Source: Stictocephala bisonia
Lineage: Eukaryota > Arthropoda > Insecta > Hemiptera > Membracidae
Direction of reading: 5' to 3'
DNA: 64,000 bases
NCBI GenBank assembly: GCA_035578905.1
Contig: JAQJVL010000519.1
Location: forward strand, 552,438 to 616,437
Shown: positions 25,385 through 37,861 of the stretch, piece after piece
Numbering within the stretch: position 1 is the first letter of the stretch
How the letters are laid out: each line of letters opens with the position of its first letter
Notes under the pieces: generated by a model
What the model saw: the letters and a program-made list of their open reading frames with translations, nothing else
The model's database searches: none
What the model was told of the DNA's origin: nothing
Made by a program: the position numbers and the translations under genes

Positions 25385-26550
25385 CTTTCTTTTCAGTATG
25401 TTGGCTTGGGGATTACTCCCTGGACTTATTTTTCTGTTCCTAAGAGCCCTAAATATTAGGAGGTGTGCTTTCAGTGCCTTCCCTTACTCATATCTTATTC
25501 CTGTTTTGATATCTGTAGGAATTCAGGTTCTCGTTGTTCTATTGATTCCCTGGCCTAGATGGAACTTTAACAAAGCTGTCTGGGAGTCCTTTACATCAAG
25601 GCATCAGGTTCATTCCACTTTTAGTGAAGAATTATGATGGTTTTACTAGCTTTGACGTTTCCTCTGCCAAAGTTTGTGTTGCTAGTATGGACTTTAGAAA
25701 ATAATACAAACCGGGATGGAGCCAAGAATGTGAGGATCATACAAACAGTTTAAGAACACCGAAAACTCTTGACACAGATGGTTCCTTACTGCATTCTCTT
25801 GATAATGCTAGAAGAGAGAAGTGGGTAATAGAAAACCAAAATTTGACCCACTGCAGTAGGCAGTCTTGTACCTTACTTCAAAACTTCTCTGATAACACTC
25901 CCTTGAAACTAGTGCTGGGTTGCACCTGAGATCTATAGACAGCAAAACACATTGTTGGCTTATCTAAGGCAACCTGCATATCTTCTGACAAAAAGGTTGT
26001 ATGCAAACTGAATAAGATCAAGAAAAGCCAATAGACACCGTTAGAAGTTTCAAGGTCCTTCACTCTCCAAGAGTTAAATGAGGCGGTCATGGCTTTGCTA
26101 GTTAAGAAGGCAGCCTGAATAGATGATTCCCGGAATTTCTAATAAATGCTGGTACAAAAGTAAAATATTGGCTTCAAACAGTTCAATGCCATACTAGCAA
26201 GTATCAATATGTCCAAACCTTTTAATATATCTAAAATAATAGCTTTTTGGAAGCTAGGTAATGAAACAAAATGAGCCGAAAGCTACCGCCCTATAGTTCT
26301 TCCAAGTGTCTGCTATATGCTGGAGAGGCAGATTAACTACAGAATATCACCTATCTCGATGACAGCAACCCTGTGAACAAGCTGGGTTCTGGCTGGGTTG
26401 AAATTGTTTCGACCAGATACTTTCTTTGACATCTTTCATTGAGAATGGGTTTGAAATGAAAAAGAATACGTCACAGCATTTGTAGATCTTTCAGCAGCCT
26501 ATGACACAGTCTGGAGAAAGAGCCTGTTCCGTAAATTTTACAACTTAATA
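25385..26550 (+). pseudogene. LINE relic: endonuclease end and RT N-terminal half
   Basis: The plus strand gives LISVGIQVLVVLLIPWPRWN then FNKAVWESFTSRH (end of the AP endonuclease and linker), and a PGWSQECED block at about 25710. It then gives ESYRPIVLPSV-like sequence at about 26275 and the RT motif VTAFVDLSAAYDTVWRKSLF at about 26475. YDTVWR is the usual RT-2/RT-A box containing the first catalytic aspartate. The region is broken by frameshifts and stops, and stops before the FADD box. It lies inside fz4 intron 4, antisense to the gene. Confidence 0.75.
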
Positions 26551-27154
26551 CTGTGTCCTTAGTTGTTGTTCTGTTGTGAACATGTGTGATTGGATTTTTC
26601 ATTGGCCTATCCGTTTCTCAGTAAACAAACTTCAAACTCTGGTATTAATAATTTCTGCACCGACAATAGTCAAGGGATGCAATTTATTTTTTATATATAT
26701 TGGTAAGGGGTACAAGACTGGGAAACTATTGAGAACTGTTCCCATAAGTACTTCCACCCAGTGAATTCACCATCTGTTTTATCTTATAAAACATTGCTGC
26801 CTATATGTGGATAGCTTTTTAATAATTTAAACGTTTCACTGTAATTCCATATCTATTCAAAAGTGTTCAGTACTAAATTATTTTTGAATAACATTGTTGG
26901 TCTTCTTATAAGTAATAAATGGGTTGAAAGATAAAATTCAAAAAGTATGGAGATGCGGCTATCTAAAATGACCAATTTGGCCTTTCCGGGTACATAACTC
27001 ATATTGAGAATATAGTGTGGGTAGGAGGTCCTAAACCAAACTAGTGTAAAGTAAAACTCCGTAAAAAATAATTGTTAGAAGTGTAACCAATTATTTTTAT
27101 ATAAATGATATCTGTGCAAATTTTGGCAATTAAGTAATCTTTGGCTGAAAGAGT
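26551..27154. other. fz4 intron 4 sequence, nothing recognised
   Basis: AT-rich; no motif recognised. Confidence 0.4.
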
Positions 27155-27930
27155 ATATTAATCAATCAATCAATTTTTATTGCATTATCACGTTTACATG
27201 TATGGCAAACGCCAATATAGGTTTAAATATAAGTATTTAGTCACTCGCACACATCTAGATCACATTCATACATAAGAAAAATGAACTCGTAAAAAAATTT
27301 ACTCCAAGATAAAATGATCCCTCCTCCCCTCGGTGACGGAATGGATTTCCCCATGGGTGGTCTCCCAGTCATATGCCAAAAACCCGCTTATGTCATAAAA
27401 CGCTTCCCGCACTAAGAAGTGCTTTAAGCGAGTTTTAAACGCGTTAGGCGTTGGGGCATTTTTAATCGAGTTTGGCAGCTTGTTAATTATACGAACACCA
27501 GCCTGTGAGGGAAGTGCTCATAGACCACCATCCTATGTCTGCCCGTTCGGTAGTCATCCCTGCCTCTGGTTTCGTACAAATGTATGTCTCGGCCATTTGT
27601 CATAGCACATTTGTACATACAGAATAGAGCTGTCTCTAGAATGTAGAGGCTTGGCAGGGTCAATAGCTGCATTTTTAAAAATATTTCTTTGCACGACTCT
27701 GTAACTCAATTGCGCCATGATTCGAATTGCTTGTTTTTGCAATCAGAAGACTCGCTAAGCTATTTTTCAAAGAGGCCCCCCACAACACTACTACATAGGA
27801 GAGAAGGCCATAATACGCAGTCTTCAGAACTTCCGTGGAGCAATGTTTGGACAAAGACCTCAGAACATTAATGCTCGAAGCTAATTTGTTGCAAACGTGT
27901 TCAATGTGATAATTCCATGTCAACCCTCAA
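27155..27930 (-). pseudogene. LINE relic: ORF2 3' end with tail
   Basis: The minus strand from 27923 gives MTWNYHIEHVCNKLASSINV, then LRSLSKHCSTEVLKTAYYGL, an LWGAS block and, after a frameshift, KQAIRIMAQLSYR and KPLHSRDSSILYVQMC. This is the Jockey/CR1-like post-RT region. It resembles the 17.3-17.6 kb element residue by residue in places (HV..ICSKL...I.VLR.LSKYC). The 3' side ends in AATAAAAATTGATTGATTGA, a simple-repeat LINE tail. It is in the sense orientation relative to fz4. Confidence 0.78.
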
Positions 27931-28935
27931 TCAGCATCATGGGGTTGACATGGACATTAATGGGACATTAGTGTATACAAATGTCATAGCTAGAGTTTAC
28001 TATAAATGAAGGTGATATTCACTTTTGTACAATTGGGGGGGGGGGGGAGAAGGGTAACATATTGTGTGTGACTGAGGTAGGCTCTTTGCTACTCCTACTA
28101 GTAGTGACAGTTGCGATAAAATCAAGAATTAAACTCCTTGGTGCGCTCAACTGGGCGCCTGGATGAACACCACCCACCTTCATATACAATTATGGTGGTG
28201 ATAAATAGTTATGCTAGGTAACACGAAATAACAGTGCATAAAATAGTTGGCTATCTATGCTCTGCCGATCAGATTTACCATTGATAACATACAAATCAAA
28301 GCATTCACTTCACCAGTCATAATGCAATGACTGATCCCTCCGGTAAAGTAAGCCTTCAGAGCTAGTAACACAACACCTATGAATGAAACCACAGTATAAT
28401 TGAATGTAGCTGGCGCAAATATATTAACAAAAACGTTGATTATCTGTAACAAAATATTACTTGTTTTGTGTTGGCGTGAAAATTGATATAAACAAATAAG
28501 GTAGGCTAGTAATATCATAGAATTCTTTTGTCCACATGGAAGGTCTATGTTATTATATTATGTTTCCTTGCATTAAAATAAAGCTTAATGATTAAATATA
28601 GCATAGCAATCAAGGTCTTAGCCAGAAAAAAAATTGGGGGGGGGGGTTTGGTTAGTCGACATTGTATACATGTAGAGAAAAATGTGCAATCACAAGTGTT
28701 TATAAATAGTAAAAGAATATAGTGTAATATTGATATATAATATTATTTTATTATTATTTACAATATACATTATTATTGTAACTTATTTATAGTTTTAATA
28801 AATAAGTTCAAATTTTTCTTAGTAATATCAATATATACACATATATCTATAGATTTGTATTCATTAGTAATATTTTATAATATTTTTACAACAATATAAT
28901 ATGAATACTTTTTATAGCCATCAGTGGAATAATTA
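27931..28935. other. fz4 intron 4 sequence with poly-G runs
   Basis: Contains two G-runs of ten or more near 28036 and 28637, and a hydrophobic open frame on the minus strand (28518-28255) that I do not accept as an exon. Otherwise AT-rich. Confidence 0.4.
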
Positions 28936-29364
28936 AATGGTTGAGAGGCAAAGTGGACCAATTCTACATTTTTTATTCTGAGACATGTAAAACAGTTTAA
29001 AACATCATTGTGCCAAACTTTATCAATAAAAACTGTTACTATTTACATAATCCAATTGTAAGATATGCCTTATTAAGTATGTGAGAAGTTTAATATTTAT
29101 TAAAGTTCCTTTTCTATTTAAAAATAAGGAATTAGTTTTTCCATTTAGAGAATTGAGTTGGTTATAACACAACCTGACACACAGGTTTCTATCCAAACAA
29201 ATATATGTTCAGGGAATACGAAATAAAAATATTAAAGACAGGTAGAGGGAAAAAATCCCACCATAGGTCCATTTTACTTTTCATCTAATTATAACTTGAC
29301 ATTTCATTTAAACTTATAAAGGTTGTTTATTCATTGTTAAAGCCTCCTGATCTGATTTGTATTT

Positions 29365-29605
29365 GACAAATAATAAGGTTAACATACCTTTGTCGTCTTC
29401 AGCTACAAAATCCTATTTATTGAATTACCAGTTTTGAAGAAAGAACTCCATGGTCACTTCCACTGTTTTTAATGTGACTGTTTAAGTGTTTGACAACGTA
29501 CAGTGGATGTGACCATGGAGTTCTTGCTCCGAAACAGGTAATCCAATAAATAGGATTTTGTAGCAGAAGACGACAAAGGTACGTATGTTAACCTTATTAT
29601 TTGTC
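29365..29605. repeat. Inverted repeat, arms of about 100 bp
   Basis: Left arm begins GACAAATAATAAGGTTAACA and passes through CTTTGTCGTCTTC, CAAAATCCTATTTATTG and GAACTCCATGGTCAC. The right arm is its reverse complement, ending AACCTTATTATTTGTC. Loop about 40 bp (29470-29505). A few mismatches are scattered through the arms. Confidence 0.88.
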
Positions 29606-29643
29606 TTATATAGGTTGGTCCAAATTTGCACCAAATATAGAAA

Positions 29644-29780
29644 GGTTGGTCCATATTTTTATCAAATAAATGTTTGGTTGCAAACTGGACCAACATATTT
29701 TATGGAATTAAATAAAAACCACAGCCAATAAAGGTTGGTCCATTTTGCAACTAAACATTTATTTATAAAAATATGGACCA
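29644..29780. repeat. Inverted repeat, arms of about 50 bp
   Basis: Arm 29644-29694 (GGTTGGTCCATATTTTTATC ... ACTGGACCAAC) is complementary to 29733-29780 (GTTGGTCCATTTTGCAACTA ... AATATGGACCA). The spacer is about 38 bp. Confidence 0.88.
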
Positions 29781-29870
29781 TCAAAAAGGACTTCATTTTC
29801 TGCATGTGCAGTGGTGTCACCTAAAATGAGTAAATTTTGGGTTGGTCCACTTTACCTCTTCTTAACCATT

Positions 29871-30493
29871 CAAGTATTTAAGAGAAAGTTATGCATGTTA
29901 TCATGTTTATTAAAACCCTTAAAACCATAAAGATTATTTTTACAAAAGAAATAATAGTGGTCAAAACAGCTATTATCATATTTTGTTGCTTTATTCGGAA
30001 ATATATTTATGTAAATGAAACAAAAAATAGTAATAACTATGTTGCAAACAACAAAAGTTGAGTAGATGAAATTATTCTCTTTCCTTGTTAAATTTCATGT
30101 ACCCTATAGAGCAGATTTTTTTCTTCTGATCTCGTGTTACGATAAATCTGTATAATATGATGTATTGTGAATTCATAATAGGTCAACACTAATTACTAAT
30201 ATAAACTTAAAATAAATAATCAAATCCTTAAACAAAATGGTCTATATAACAACACCGCCTGAAAACCGACATTCTCGGAGGAACAAAAAACTGCTAGTAG
30301 CCGAAGGTCCCGGCGTTGCAGTTTTGAGAGTTTTGACGTTCTGGAACAAAAATTGTAGGAGCGGCATGGCGTATTTGCCGCGACGGCGGAACCGCCATGT
30401 GAGTAACCGGCCTCGTGAGACGCGCCGTGCACCACACCTGCGTGTAGTATTACTCTCTTTCCCAAATAAAAAGAGTGCGATACATACACTACA
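29871..30493. other. fz4 intron 4 sequence before the 31-bp array
   Basis: A moderately GC-rich patch (30240-30440) with overlapping open frames on both strands but no recognised protein. It directly precedes the array, and its last 10 bases (ACAGGAGACT) already resemble the repeat unit. Confidence 0.4.
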
Positions 30494-33465
30494 GGAGACT
30501 AGTGAGAATATCTCTTTAAATACTGGATACTAGTGAGAATATCTCTCTAAATACTGGAGACTAGTGAGAATATCTCTCTAAATACTGGAGACTAGTGAGA
30601 ATATCTCTCTAAATACTGGATACTAGTGAGAATATCTCTTTAAATACTGGATACTAGTGAGAATATCTCTCTAAATACTGGATACTAGTGAGAATATCTC
30701 TCTAAATACTGGATACTAGTGAGAATATCTCTCTAAATACTGGAGACTAGTGAGAATATCTCTCTAAATACTGGAGACTAGTGAGAATATCTCTCTTAAT
30801 ACTGGAGACTAGTGAGAATATCTCTCTAAATACTGGAGACTAGTGAGAATATCTCTCTAAATACTGGAGACTAGTGAGAATATCTCTTTAAATACTGGAG
30901 ACTAGTGAGAATATCTCTCTAAATACTGGATACTAGTGAGAATATCTCTCTAAATACTGGATACTAGTGAGAATATCTCTCTAAATACTGGAGACTAGTG
31001 AGAATATCTCTCTAAATACTGGAGACTAGTGAGAATACCTCTCTAAATACTGGAGACTAGTGAGAATATCTCTCTAAATACTGGAGACTAGTGAGAATAT
31101 CTCTCTAAATACTGGAGACTAGTGAGAATATCTCTCTAAATACTGGAGACTAGTGAGAATATCTCTCTAAATACTGGAGACTAGTGAGAATATCTCTTTA
31201 AATACTGGAGACTAGTGAGAATATCTCTCTAAATACTGGATACTAGTGAGAATATCTCTTTAAATACTGGATACTAGTGAGAATATCTCTCTAAATACTG
31301 GAGACTAGTGAGAATCTCTCTAAATACTGGAGACTAGTGAGAATATCTCTCTAAATACTGGAGACTAGTGAGAATATCTCTCTAAATACTGGAGACTAGT
31401 GAGAATATCTCTCTAAATACTGGAGACTAGTGAGAATATCTCTCTAAATACTGGAGACTAGTGAGAATATCTCTCTAAATACTGGAGACTAGTGAGAATA
31501 TCTCTAAATACTGGAGACTAGTGAGAATATCTCTCTAAATACTGGAGACTAGTGAGAATATCTCTCTAAATACTGGATACTAGTGAGAATATCTCTCTAA
31601 ATACTGGAGACTAGTGAGAATATCTCTCTAAATACTGGATACTAGTGAGAGTATCTCTCTAAATACTGGAGACTAGTGAGAATATCTCTCTAAATACTGG
31701 AGACTAGTGAGAATATCTCTCTAAATACTGGAGACTAGTGAGAATATCTCTCTTAATACTGGAGACTAGTGAGAATATCTCTCTAAATACTGGAGACTAG
31801 TGAGAATATCTCTCTAAATACTGGAGACTAGTGAGAATATCTCTCTAAATACTGGAGACTAGTGAGAATATCTCTCTAAATACTGGAGACTAGTGAGAAT
31901 ATCTCTCTAAATACTGGAGACTAGTGAGAATATCTCTCTAAATACTGGAGACTAGTGAGAATATCTCTCTAAATACTGGAGACTAGTGAGAATATCTCTC
32001 TAAATACTGGAGACTAGTGAGAATATCTCTCTAAATACTGGAGACTAGTGAGAATATCTCTCTAAATACTGGAGACTAGTGAGAATATCTCTCTAAATAC
32101 TGGAGACTAGTGAGAATATCTCTCTAAATACTGGAGACTAGTGAGAATATCTCTCTAAATACTGGAGACTAGTGAGAATATCTCTCTAAATACTGGAGAC
32201 TAGTGAGAATATCTCTCTAAATACTGGAGACTAGTGAGAATATCTCTCTAAATACTGGAGACTAGTGAGAATATCTCTCTAAATACTGGAGACTAGTGAG
32301 AATATCTCTCTAAATACTGGAGACTAGTGAGAATACCTCTCTAAATACTGGAGACTAGTGGGAATACCTCTCTAAATACTGGAGACTAGTGGGAATATCT
32401 CTCTAAATACTGGAGACTAGTGAGAATATCTTTCTAAATACTGGAGACTAGTGAGAATATCTCTCTAAATACTGGATACTAGTGAGAATATCTCTCTAAA
32501 TACTGGAGACTAGTGAGAATATCTCTCTAAATACTGGAACTAGTGAGAATATCTCTAAATACTGGAGACTAGCGAGAATATCTCTCTAAATACTCGATAC
32601 TAGCGAGAATATCTCTCTAAATACTGGAGACTAGTGAGAATATCTCTCTAAATACTGGAGACTAGTGAGAATATCTCTCTAAATACTGGAGACTAGTGAG
32701 AATATCTCTCTAAATACTGGAGACTAGTGAGAATATCTCTCTAAATACTGGAGACTAGTGAGAATATCTCTCTAAATACTGGAGACTAGTGAGAATATCT
32801 CTCTAAATACTGGAGACTAGTGAGAATATCTCTCTAAATACTGGAGACTAGTGAGAATATCTCTCTAAATACTGGAGACTAGTGAGAATATCTCTCTAAA
32901 TACTGGAGACTAGTGAGAATACCTCTCTAAATACTGGAGACTAGTGAGAATATCTCTCTAAATACTGGAGACTAGTGAGAATATCTCTCTAAATACTGGA
33001 GACTAGTGAGAATATCTCTCTAAATACTGGAGACTAGTGAGAATATCTCTCTAAATACTGGAGACTAGTGAGAATATCTCTCTAAATACTGGAGACTAGT
33101 GAGAATATCTCTCTAAATACTGGAGACTAGTGACAATATCTCTCTAAATACTGGATACTAGTGAGAATATCTCTCTAAATACTGGAGACTAGTGAGAATA
33201 TCTCTCTAAATACTGGAGACTAGTGAGAATATCTCTCTTAATACTGGAGACTAGTGAGAATATCTCTCTAAATACTGGAGACTAGTGAGAATATCTCTCT
33301 AAATACTGGAGACTAGTGAGAATATCTCTCTAAATACTGGAGACTAGTGAGAATATCTCTCTAAATACTGGAGACTAGTGAGAATACCTCTCTAAATACT
33401 GGAGACTAGTGAGAATATCTCTCTAAATACTGGAGACTAGTGAGAATATCTCTCTAAATACAGTC
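30494..33465. repeat. 31-bp minisatellite, about 95 copies
   Basis: The unit starts ACTAGTGAGAATATCTCTCT and finishes AAATACTGGAG (31 bp). It repeats head to tail for almost 3 kb with few differences. The main variant is GGATAC in place of GGAGAC, mostly in the left third. Rarer ones are CTCTTT, TACCTC and 2-4 bp deletions (for example near 31312, 31503, 32540). Each unit contains the palindrome ACTAGT and the inverted GAGA-ATA-TCTC. Such uniformity implies recent expansion or ongoing homogenisation. It is inside fz4 intron 4. Confidence 0.97.
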
Positions 33466-33861
33466 AGAAAACCAAATACATTGCACATTTCTTTCGCTTA
33501 ATAGGATTGTTTTGCTTCTAACAAGACGTTGCGTTTTTCCTGATATTTCTGGGTGGGGTTCTGACCCCCGAACCCCTTGATAGCAATAGTATTACTCGTA
33601 ATCAAGTATCTAAACATGTCTGGTCAATGGTTTTACCGGTTATGAACAAAGGAACGGCATGCGGATTTAATGCCTGGCGTTTCAATCATGTTGAAAATCG
33701 TGAAGATGTTAAATACCTCCCCCCCGCCCAATAATTAAATTATCTGACGGTCAAATGCCCGTCAAGAAAAATTATATTCTATAATGGATGGATGTGTGGA
33801 CCACCGTTAGCCCTGTGTTTTCGAAGGAGAAATGTGTGTCATCGTCACTCGTCCATACTAG
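33466..33861. other. fz4 intron 4 sequence, nothing recognised
   Basis: Non-repetitive; short C-rich runs at about 33720. No motif recognised. Confidence 0.4.
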
Positions 33862-34060
33862 AGATCGCTTATCGTTAGTCGTATGTGTTCCTAGGATGTT
33901 TGGCGGGCTATCGTTTGATGTATGTGTTTCTATAATATGCAGTGGGCTATCATTACTCGCATGTGTTCTTAGGATGTTTGACGGGCTATAGTTAGATGTA
34001 TGTGTTTCTATAATATTGGGTGAGCTAACGTTCCTTGAATATGTTTTAAATATCGCATCG
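33862..34060. repeat. Degenerate 39-bp tandem repeat, about 5 copies
   Basis: Two alternating 39-bp forms, one with TATGTGTTCCTAGGATGTTT and one with TATGTGTTTCTATAATAT, both closing with GGGCTAT, give a 78-bp period (GATGTATGTGTTTCTATAAT at 33917 and 33995). Confidence 0.7.
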
Positions 34061-37000
34061 GGTCAACAACCGATTACATGTGAATACCTTAATTCAGTCT
34101 ATGCAGTTACTTAAATAAGTAATGCGTTTATTTATAGAGGAGTCAAACTCACGATTGGAGATCAGTCACGTGGGTAGCAAGACAGTCATCGTATTAGGTA
34201 TGTTTCCATCCAGTTATTTTGCCGTAAGGATCCGCAGAAATACCACCACAGGAATTCCTCCTGTGCTTTCCAACTCAGAAGCGACATTACCACACATTTG
34301 CATACAATCTCAGGTTCCAGTAAGGAGAATTCCAGTATATCAATTAAATCAGAACACAGCGGACCAGTGGCCATGGACAGAGCCGCGAGTGCAGACAGAT
34401 CGCAATTATACCTCGTGGCCTTTCTGCCAGGCTAAGTTATGGGCTTATTGTTTACCGCAGCCGACAGTTTCGGCGGGCATCTACCTGTCCTGAGGCCGAC
34501 TCTCAACTTGGTCCATCGATTACAACGTCGTTTCAACTCGTAAGAATGAGTATTTTAAGAAATAATTTTATGAAATTATTAGATACATTTTTATACTGTG
34601 CTAAATAATTGTGCACGTAGGCTACTTTTTAATTGCAATAAAATTATCATTACTTAATAACTCGCTACTTAAAATAATGAGTTATAGGCTAATAGTAATT
34701 GTGTAAGGTAGAAATGACACAGTAATTTAGCCTACCAGACAGCTATTGAAATAATTTAAAATAACATTATTTTGACACAAGGGAAATAACATACAATTTG
34801 GCTCCTTTAGCGAATGGACCCGCCCACCCATACACGTACAATGGATTTGACCAATACCACACCGTACATGTATGTGTCAGTGGGTGGGCTAATACCACCA
34901 CACATAAAACAGTACGAGTATGCGTCGACAGATATCGCGTTATTCCGTGTGGTCTTTGGAAACTAAACTTGGAATATCAAAATTAAATCGATACGATGAT
35001 CAATAATAACCAGAATATGAAAGTAAAATGATCAAACACAGCGTAACATCCTTCTATGCGAGATTAGAGAATACTGTCGGCGTAGAAATTATGTACCCGA
35101 GTTTGAAAGTTGTTTACTAAAAAAACTATGTGAACTATACAAAATCCAACCTCGCCATTGTTTACCTCGTTTAATTGTACGTTACAATGTAAGCCTTTTT
35201 CAATTTTATTATAAGATTTTTATCCAAGTTATAACAAAAAATACCGAAATTTTAACTAGTTTACTTCTAAAAACCCCAATAATGTTTTTAATTGACACTG
35301 CCGTTGAAAATAAAAATGTATCGGATTTATATTTTAATACGCGGTTAACAGGAATGATTTATATAAGTTTTAACTTTTAGTCTTGATCCCTGCCAACCGC
35401 GTATTAAATTATAGCCTAAATACAACACATTAACTTATTTTTCGAGTAATAAAAGTGAAAACTAGTTAAAATTCCGGCATTTGTTTGTTCAAACTAGGAT
35501 AAAAATGATTAAAACTGATAATAAAATTTAAACATATTTATGTAATAACGTAGGCTACTATTAAACGAGGAAAGCAACGGTGTGATTCGATTTTTATAAA
35601 CAACCTTACAACTTGTGAGGAATACAAAGGTTGTTGGGCATTTGCCATCAAAATCACGACGTTTCGATTTGGTAAAACCCAAATCTTTTTCAGGTGCTAA
35701 AAACTAAATTACATCTACACAAATATGCTATAAAACTACGTTCTTAAACTAATAAACTTATCTACATTTTAATCTAGATCCTAGAATTAGGTACAACAAA
35801 ATCAAGTTCTACTAAATATAAAAAAATGTTAACAGGGTGAAATTAATGTAACCAATATAGATCATAACTTAGAACTTGTGTAAACATAATTTCCGCATTG
35901 ACAGTAGTAATAGGATACTGCTTAGCCCTAAATATACATGTGGTTAATGTAGAGCAGTTAGTATTGCACCACAAAATAAATAACATTAATTCATTGTTGT
36001 CAAAGAATATACACGATTCAAGGCAGGATACGCTCGTCTGACCCTATAATAGATATGTGTAGTTTCAAGGAATATTTGCACTTAGCTAATGTTGAGGATT
36101 TGTGGATCGATATTTCTTGGTATCGATCGAGATGATTCAATCAACCGATTACGATTTCATAAACAGTGTTGAAAATATCTATCTAAATTTACACTAAATT
36201 CACGTTCAAACGTGCTGTTTGAATTAGGGTTAGGTACGCGTATTAGGTACCTTGCTTTGAAACGTGTGGCCTTTGAGTTACAAATAATGATAAAAGACGA
36301 GACCCAAAACACTAAATTGTTTTATATATGTTTGTTACAATCTTTACTACCGTTGAATACAAGACACAGAGGGACGTAAAGAGGGAAGACGATAGCAGCA
36401 CGATTTTAGACTGAATCAAGAGTAGGCCCTAATTGAAGTTTATTTTTTTACGACGAGTACAACGTTTATGTGAAAAATGAGTGTATATTTTTTAAATTTA
36501 TAAGCTGAAATATATTTTCCACAATTTAAATTATGCTCGCAATTTAAAGTGTTGTAATAGTCATTTTCTAGATCTGAATAAAGACTCTTCCTAATATTAC
36601 AACAGTAAAAATTCAGCCTCGTAAGGATGAAGTGAATTTCTTACTTTTATTATATTAATGACATCTGAAGTAGAACACGCCAATAGTGCTGCCTACTGTA
36701 GTACATGGGGATAATGTGAGGGGAGAGACTGAACATACACATGGCAAGCTCAACATAGGTGTGGATGTAAACAGGGAGACGAACAGGCTAGTTTGTTTGC
36801 TTTGGTTATCGCCTGATAACTGGCGACAAGCTGCTACTGAAAGCATTCCATTCCAACTGTGCTTGGCTTTCCTACCGCCGAAACGCTCGCAACAAACATA
36901 TAACCGTGAAAATACAAACTTATTGACGTACTGTAATAGTGATTGTCTGATGGCGGTTCGTGAAGTTGAAACAATTTAGACAAGAGTGATTTATACGAAC

Positions 37001-37329
37001 AAAAGTTGGAGAGAGTTACCAAGCTTTTTCGAAAAAAATGGAGAACCCATCTACACCCTGTGTTTGTTTAGACAAGATTACGTGTAAAGTTAATTTGTAC
37101 AATTCTTTGGTCCAACTTATCTTTTTGTTATGTAATGTCATAAATGATCCGGACGACCCCCCCTCCCCCCACATCCCTTAAAATAGCATAATTCTGAGTC
37201 AGACGGCAATAAAGGAGTTCAAAATTATTTGTACTAATTTCAAGGAAACGAAAACATTGCATACTATCACATTTCTTCTTAAAAATACGTATAGAGTTTC
37301 AAGGTATGTTTAAATACGTACTTGATGTA
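34061..37329. other. fz4 intron 4 sequence, nothing firmly recognised
   Basis: AT-rich. Open frames at 34122-34493 and 36686-36979 are not recognisable proteins. Near 35655-35700 a CACGACGTTTCGATTTGG...TTTTTCAGGTGC block resembles a motif often found at the edges of insect retroelements. Near 34800-34900 a CCCACCCATACACGTACAAT segment resembles, inverted, 11935-12015. Confidence 0.4.
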
Positions 37330-37860
37330 TACGTTTATACGTCGTTGTTCTTAGAGAAGATGTGTGAGTATCCGCAAGACAACACAACCTTACGTTGTTT
37401 ATACGTCGTTGTTCTTGGAGAAGATGTGTGACTCTCCGCGAGACAACACACAACCTTACGTTGTTTATACGTCGTTGTTCTTGGAGAAGATATGTGACTC
37501 TCCGCGAGACAACACACAACCTTACGTTGTTTATACGTCGTTGTTCTTGGAGAAGATGTGTGACTCTCCGCGAGACAACACACAACCTTACGTTGTTTAT
37601 ACGTCGTTGTTCCTTGAGAAGATGTGTGACTCTCCGTGAGACAACACACAACCTTACGTTGTTTATACGTCGTTGTTCTTGGAGAAGATGTGTGACTCTC
37701 CGCGAGACAACACACAACCTTACGTTGTTTATACGTCGTTGTTCCTTGAGAAGATGTGTGACTCTCCGCGAGACAACACACAACCTTACGTTGTTTATAC
37801 GTCGTTGTTCTTTGAGACGATATGTGTGATTCTCCGCAAGACAACACACAACCTTACGTT
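37330..37860. repeat. 66-bp minisatellite, 8 copies
   Basis: The unit runs TTATACGTCGTTGTTCTTGG, AGAAGATGTGTGACTCTCCG, CGAGACAACACACAACCTTA, CGTTGT. GTCGTTG recurs at 37341, 37405, 37471, 37537, 37603, 37669, 37735 and 37801, a period of 66 with the first copy 2 bp shorter. Because 66 is divisible by 3 and the unit lacks stops in several frames, long open frames of 22-residue repeats appear on both strands. I take these as by-products, not genes. The array abuts a mariner fragment. Confidence 0.96.
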
Positions 37861-37861
37861 G

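Larger units (their letters stand above)
28936..29870. mobile_element. Nested foldback element with outer inverted ends
   Basis: The outer ends are complementary: AATGGTTGAGAGGCAAAGTG then GACCAA at 28936-28961, against TTGGTCCACTTTACCTCTTC...AACCATT ending at 29870. Between them lie two independent palindromes, 29365-29605 and 29644-29780 (listed separately). The word GGTTGGTCC or its complement occurs repeatedly. No coding was seen. Probably a MITE or foldback element grown by inverted duplication. Confidence 0.65.

Noticed and set aside
28255..28518. Hydrophobic 87-residue minus-strand frame with splice-like ends inside fz4 intron 4, a possible extra or alternative Frizzled exon
   Set aside because: Exons 4 and 5 join directly through DADELTG|MC with no gap to fill. 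This frame lacks the Frizzled landmarks of the region (DADELTG, C-x-VG). Chance hydrophobic frames are common in AT-rich DNA.
30220..30533. Overlapping open frames on both strands just before the 31-bp array
   Set aside because: No recognised protein; a GC-richer patch naturally has fewer stops.
34122..34493. 123-residue open frame
   Set aside because: No recognised motif, low-complexity flanks, inside an intron on the opposite strand; probably an unidentified repeat or chance.
37310..37849. Open frames of up to 179 residues on both strands in the 66-bp array
   Set aside because: Frames are open simultaneously on opposite strands, as expected for a stop-free unit divisible by three. No recognised protein, and it lies in an intron.
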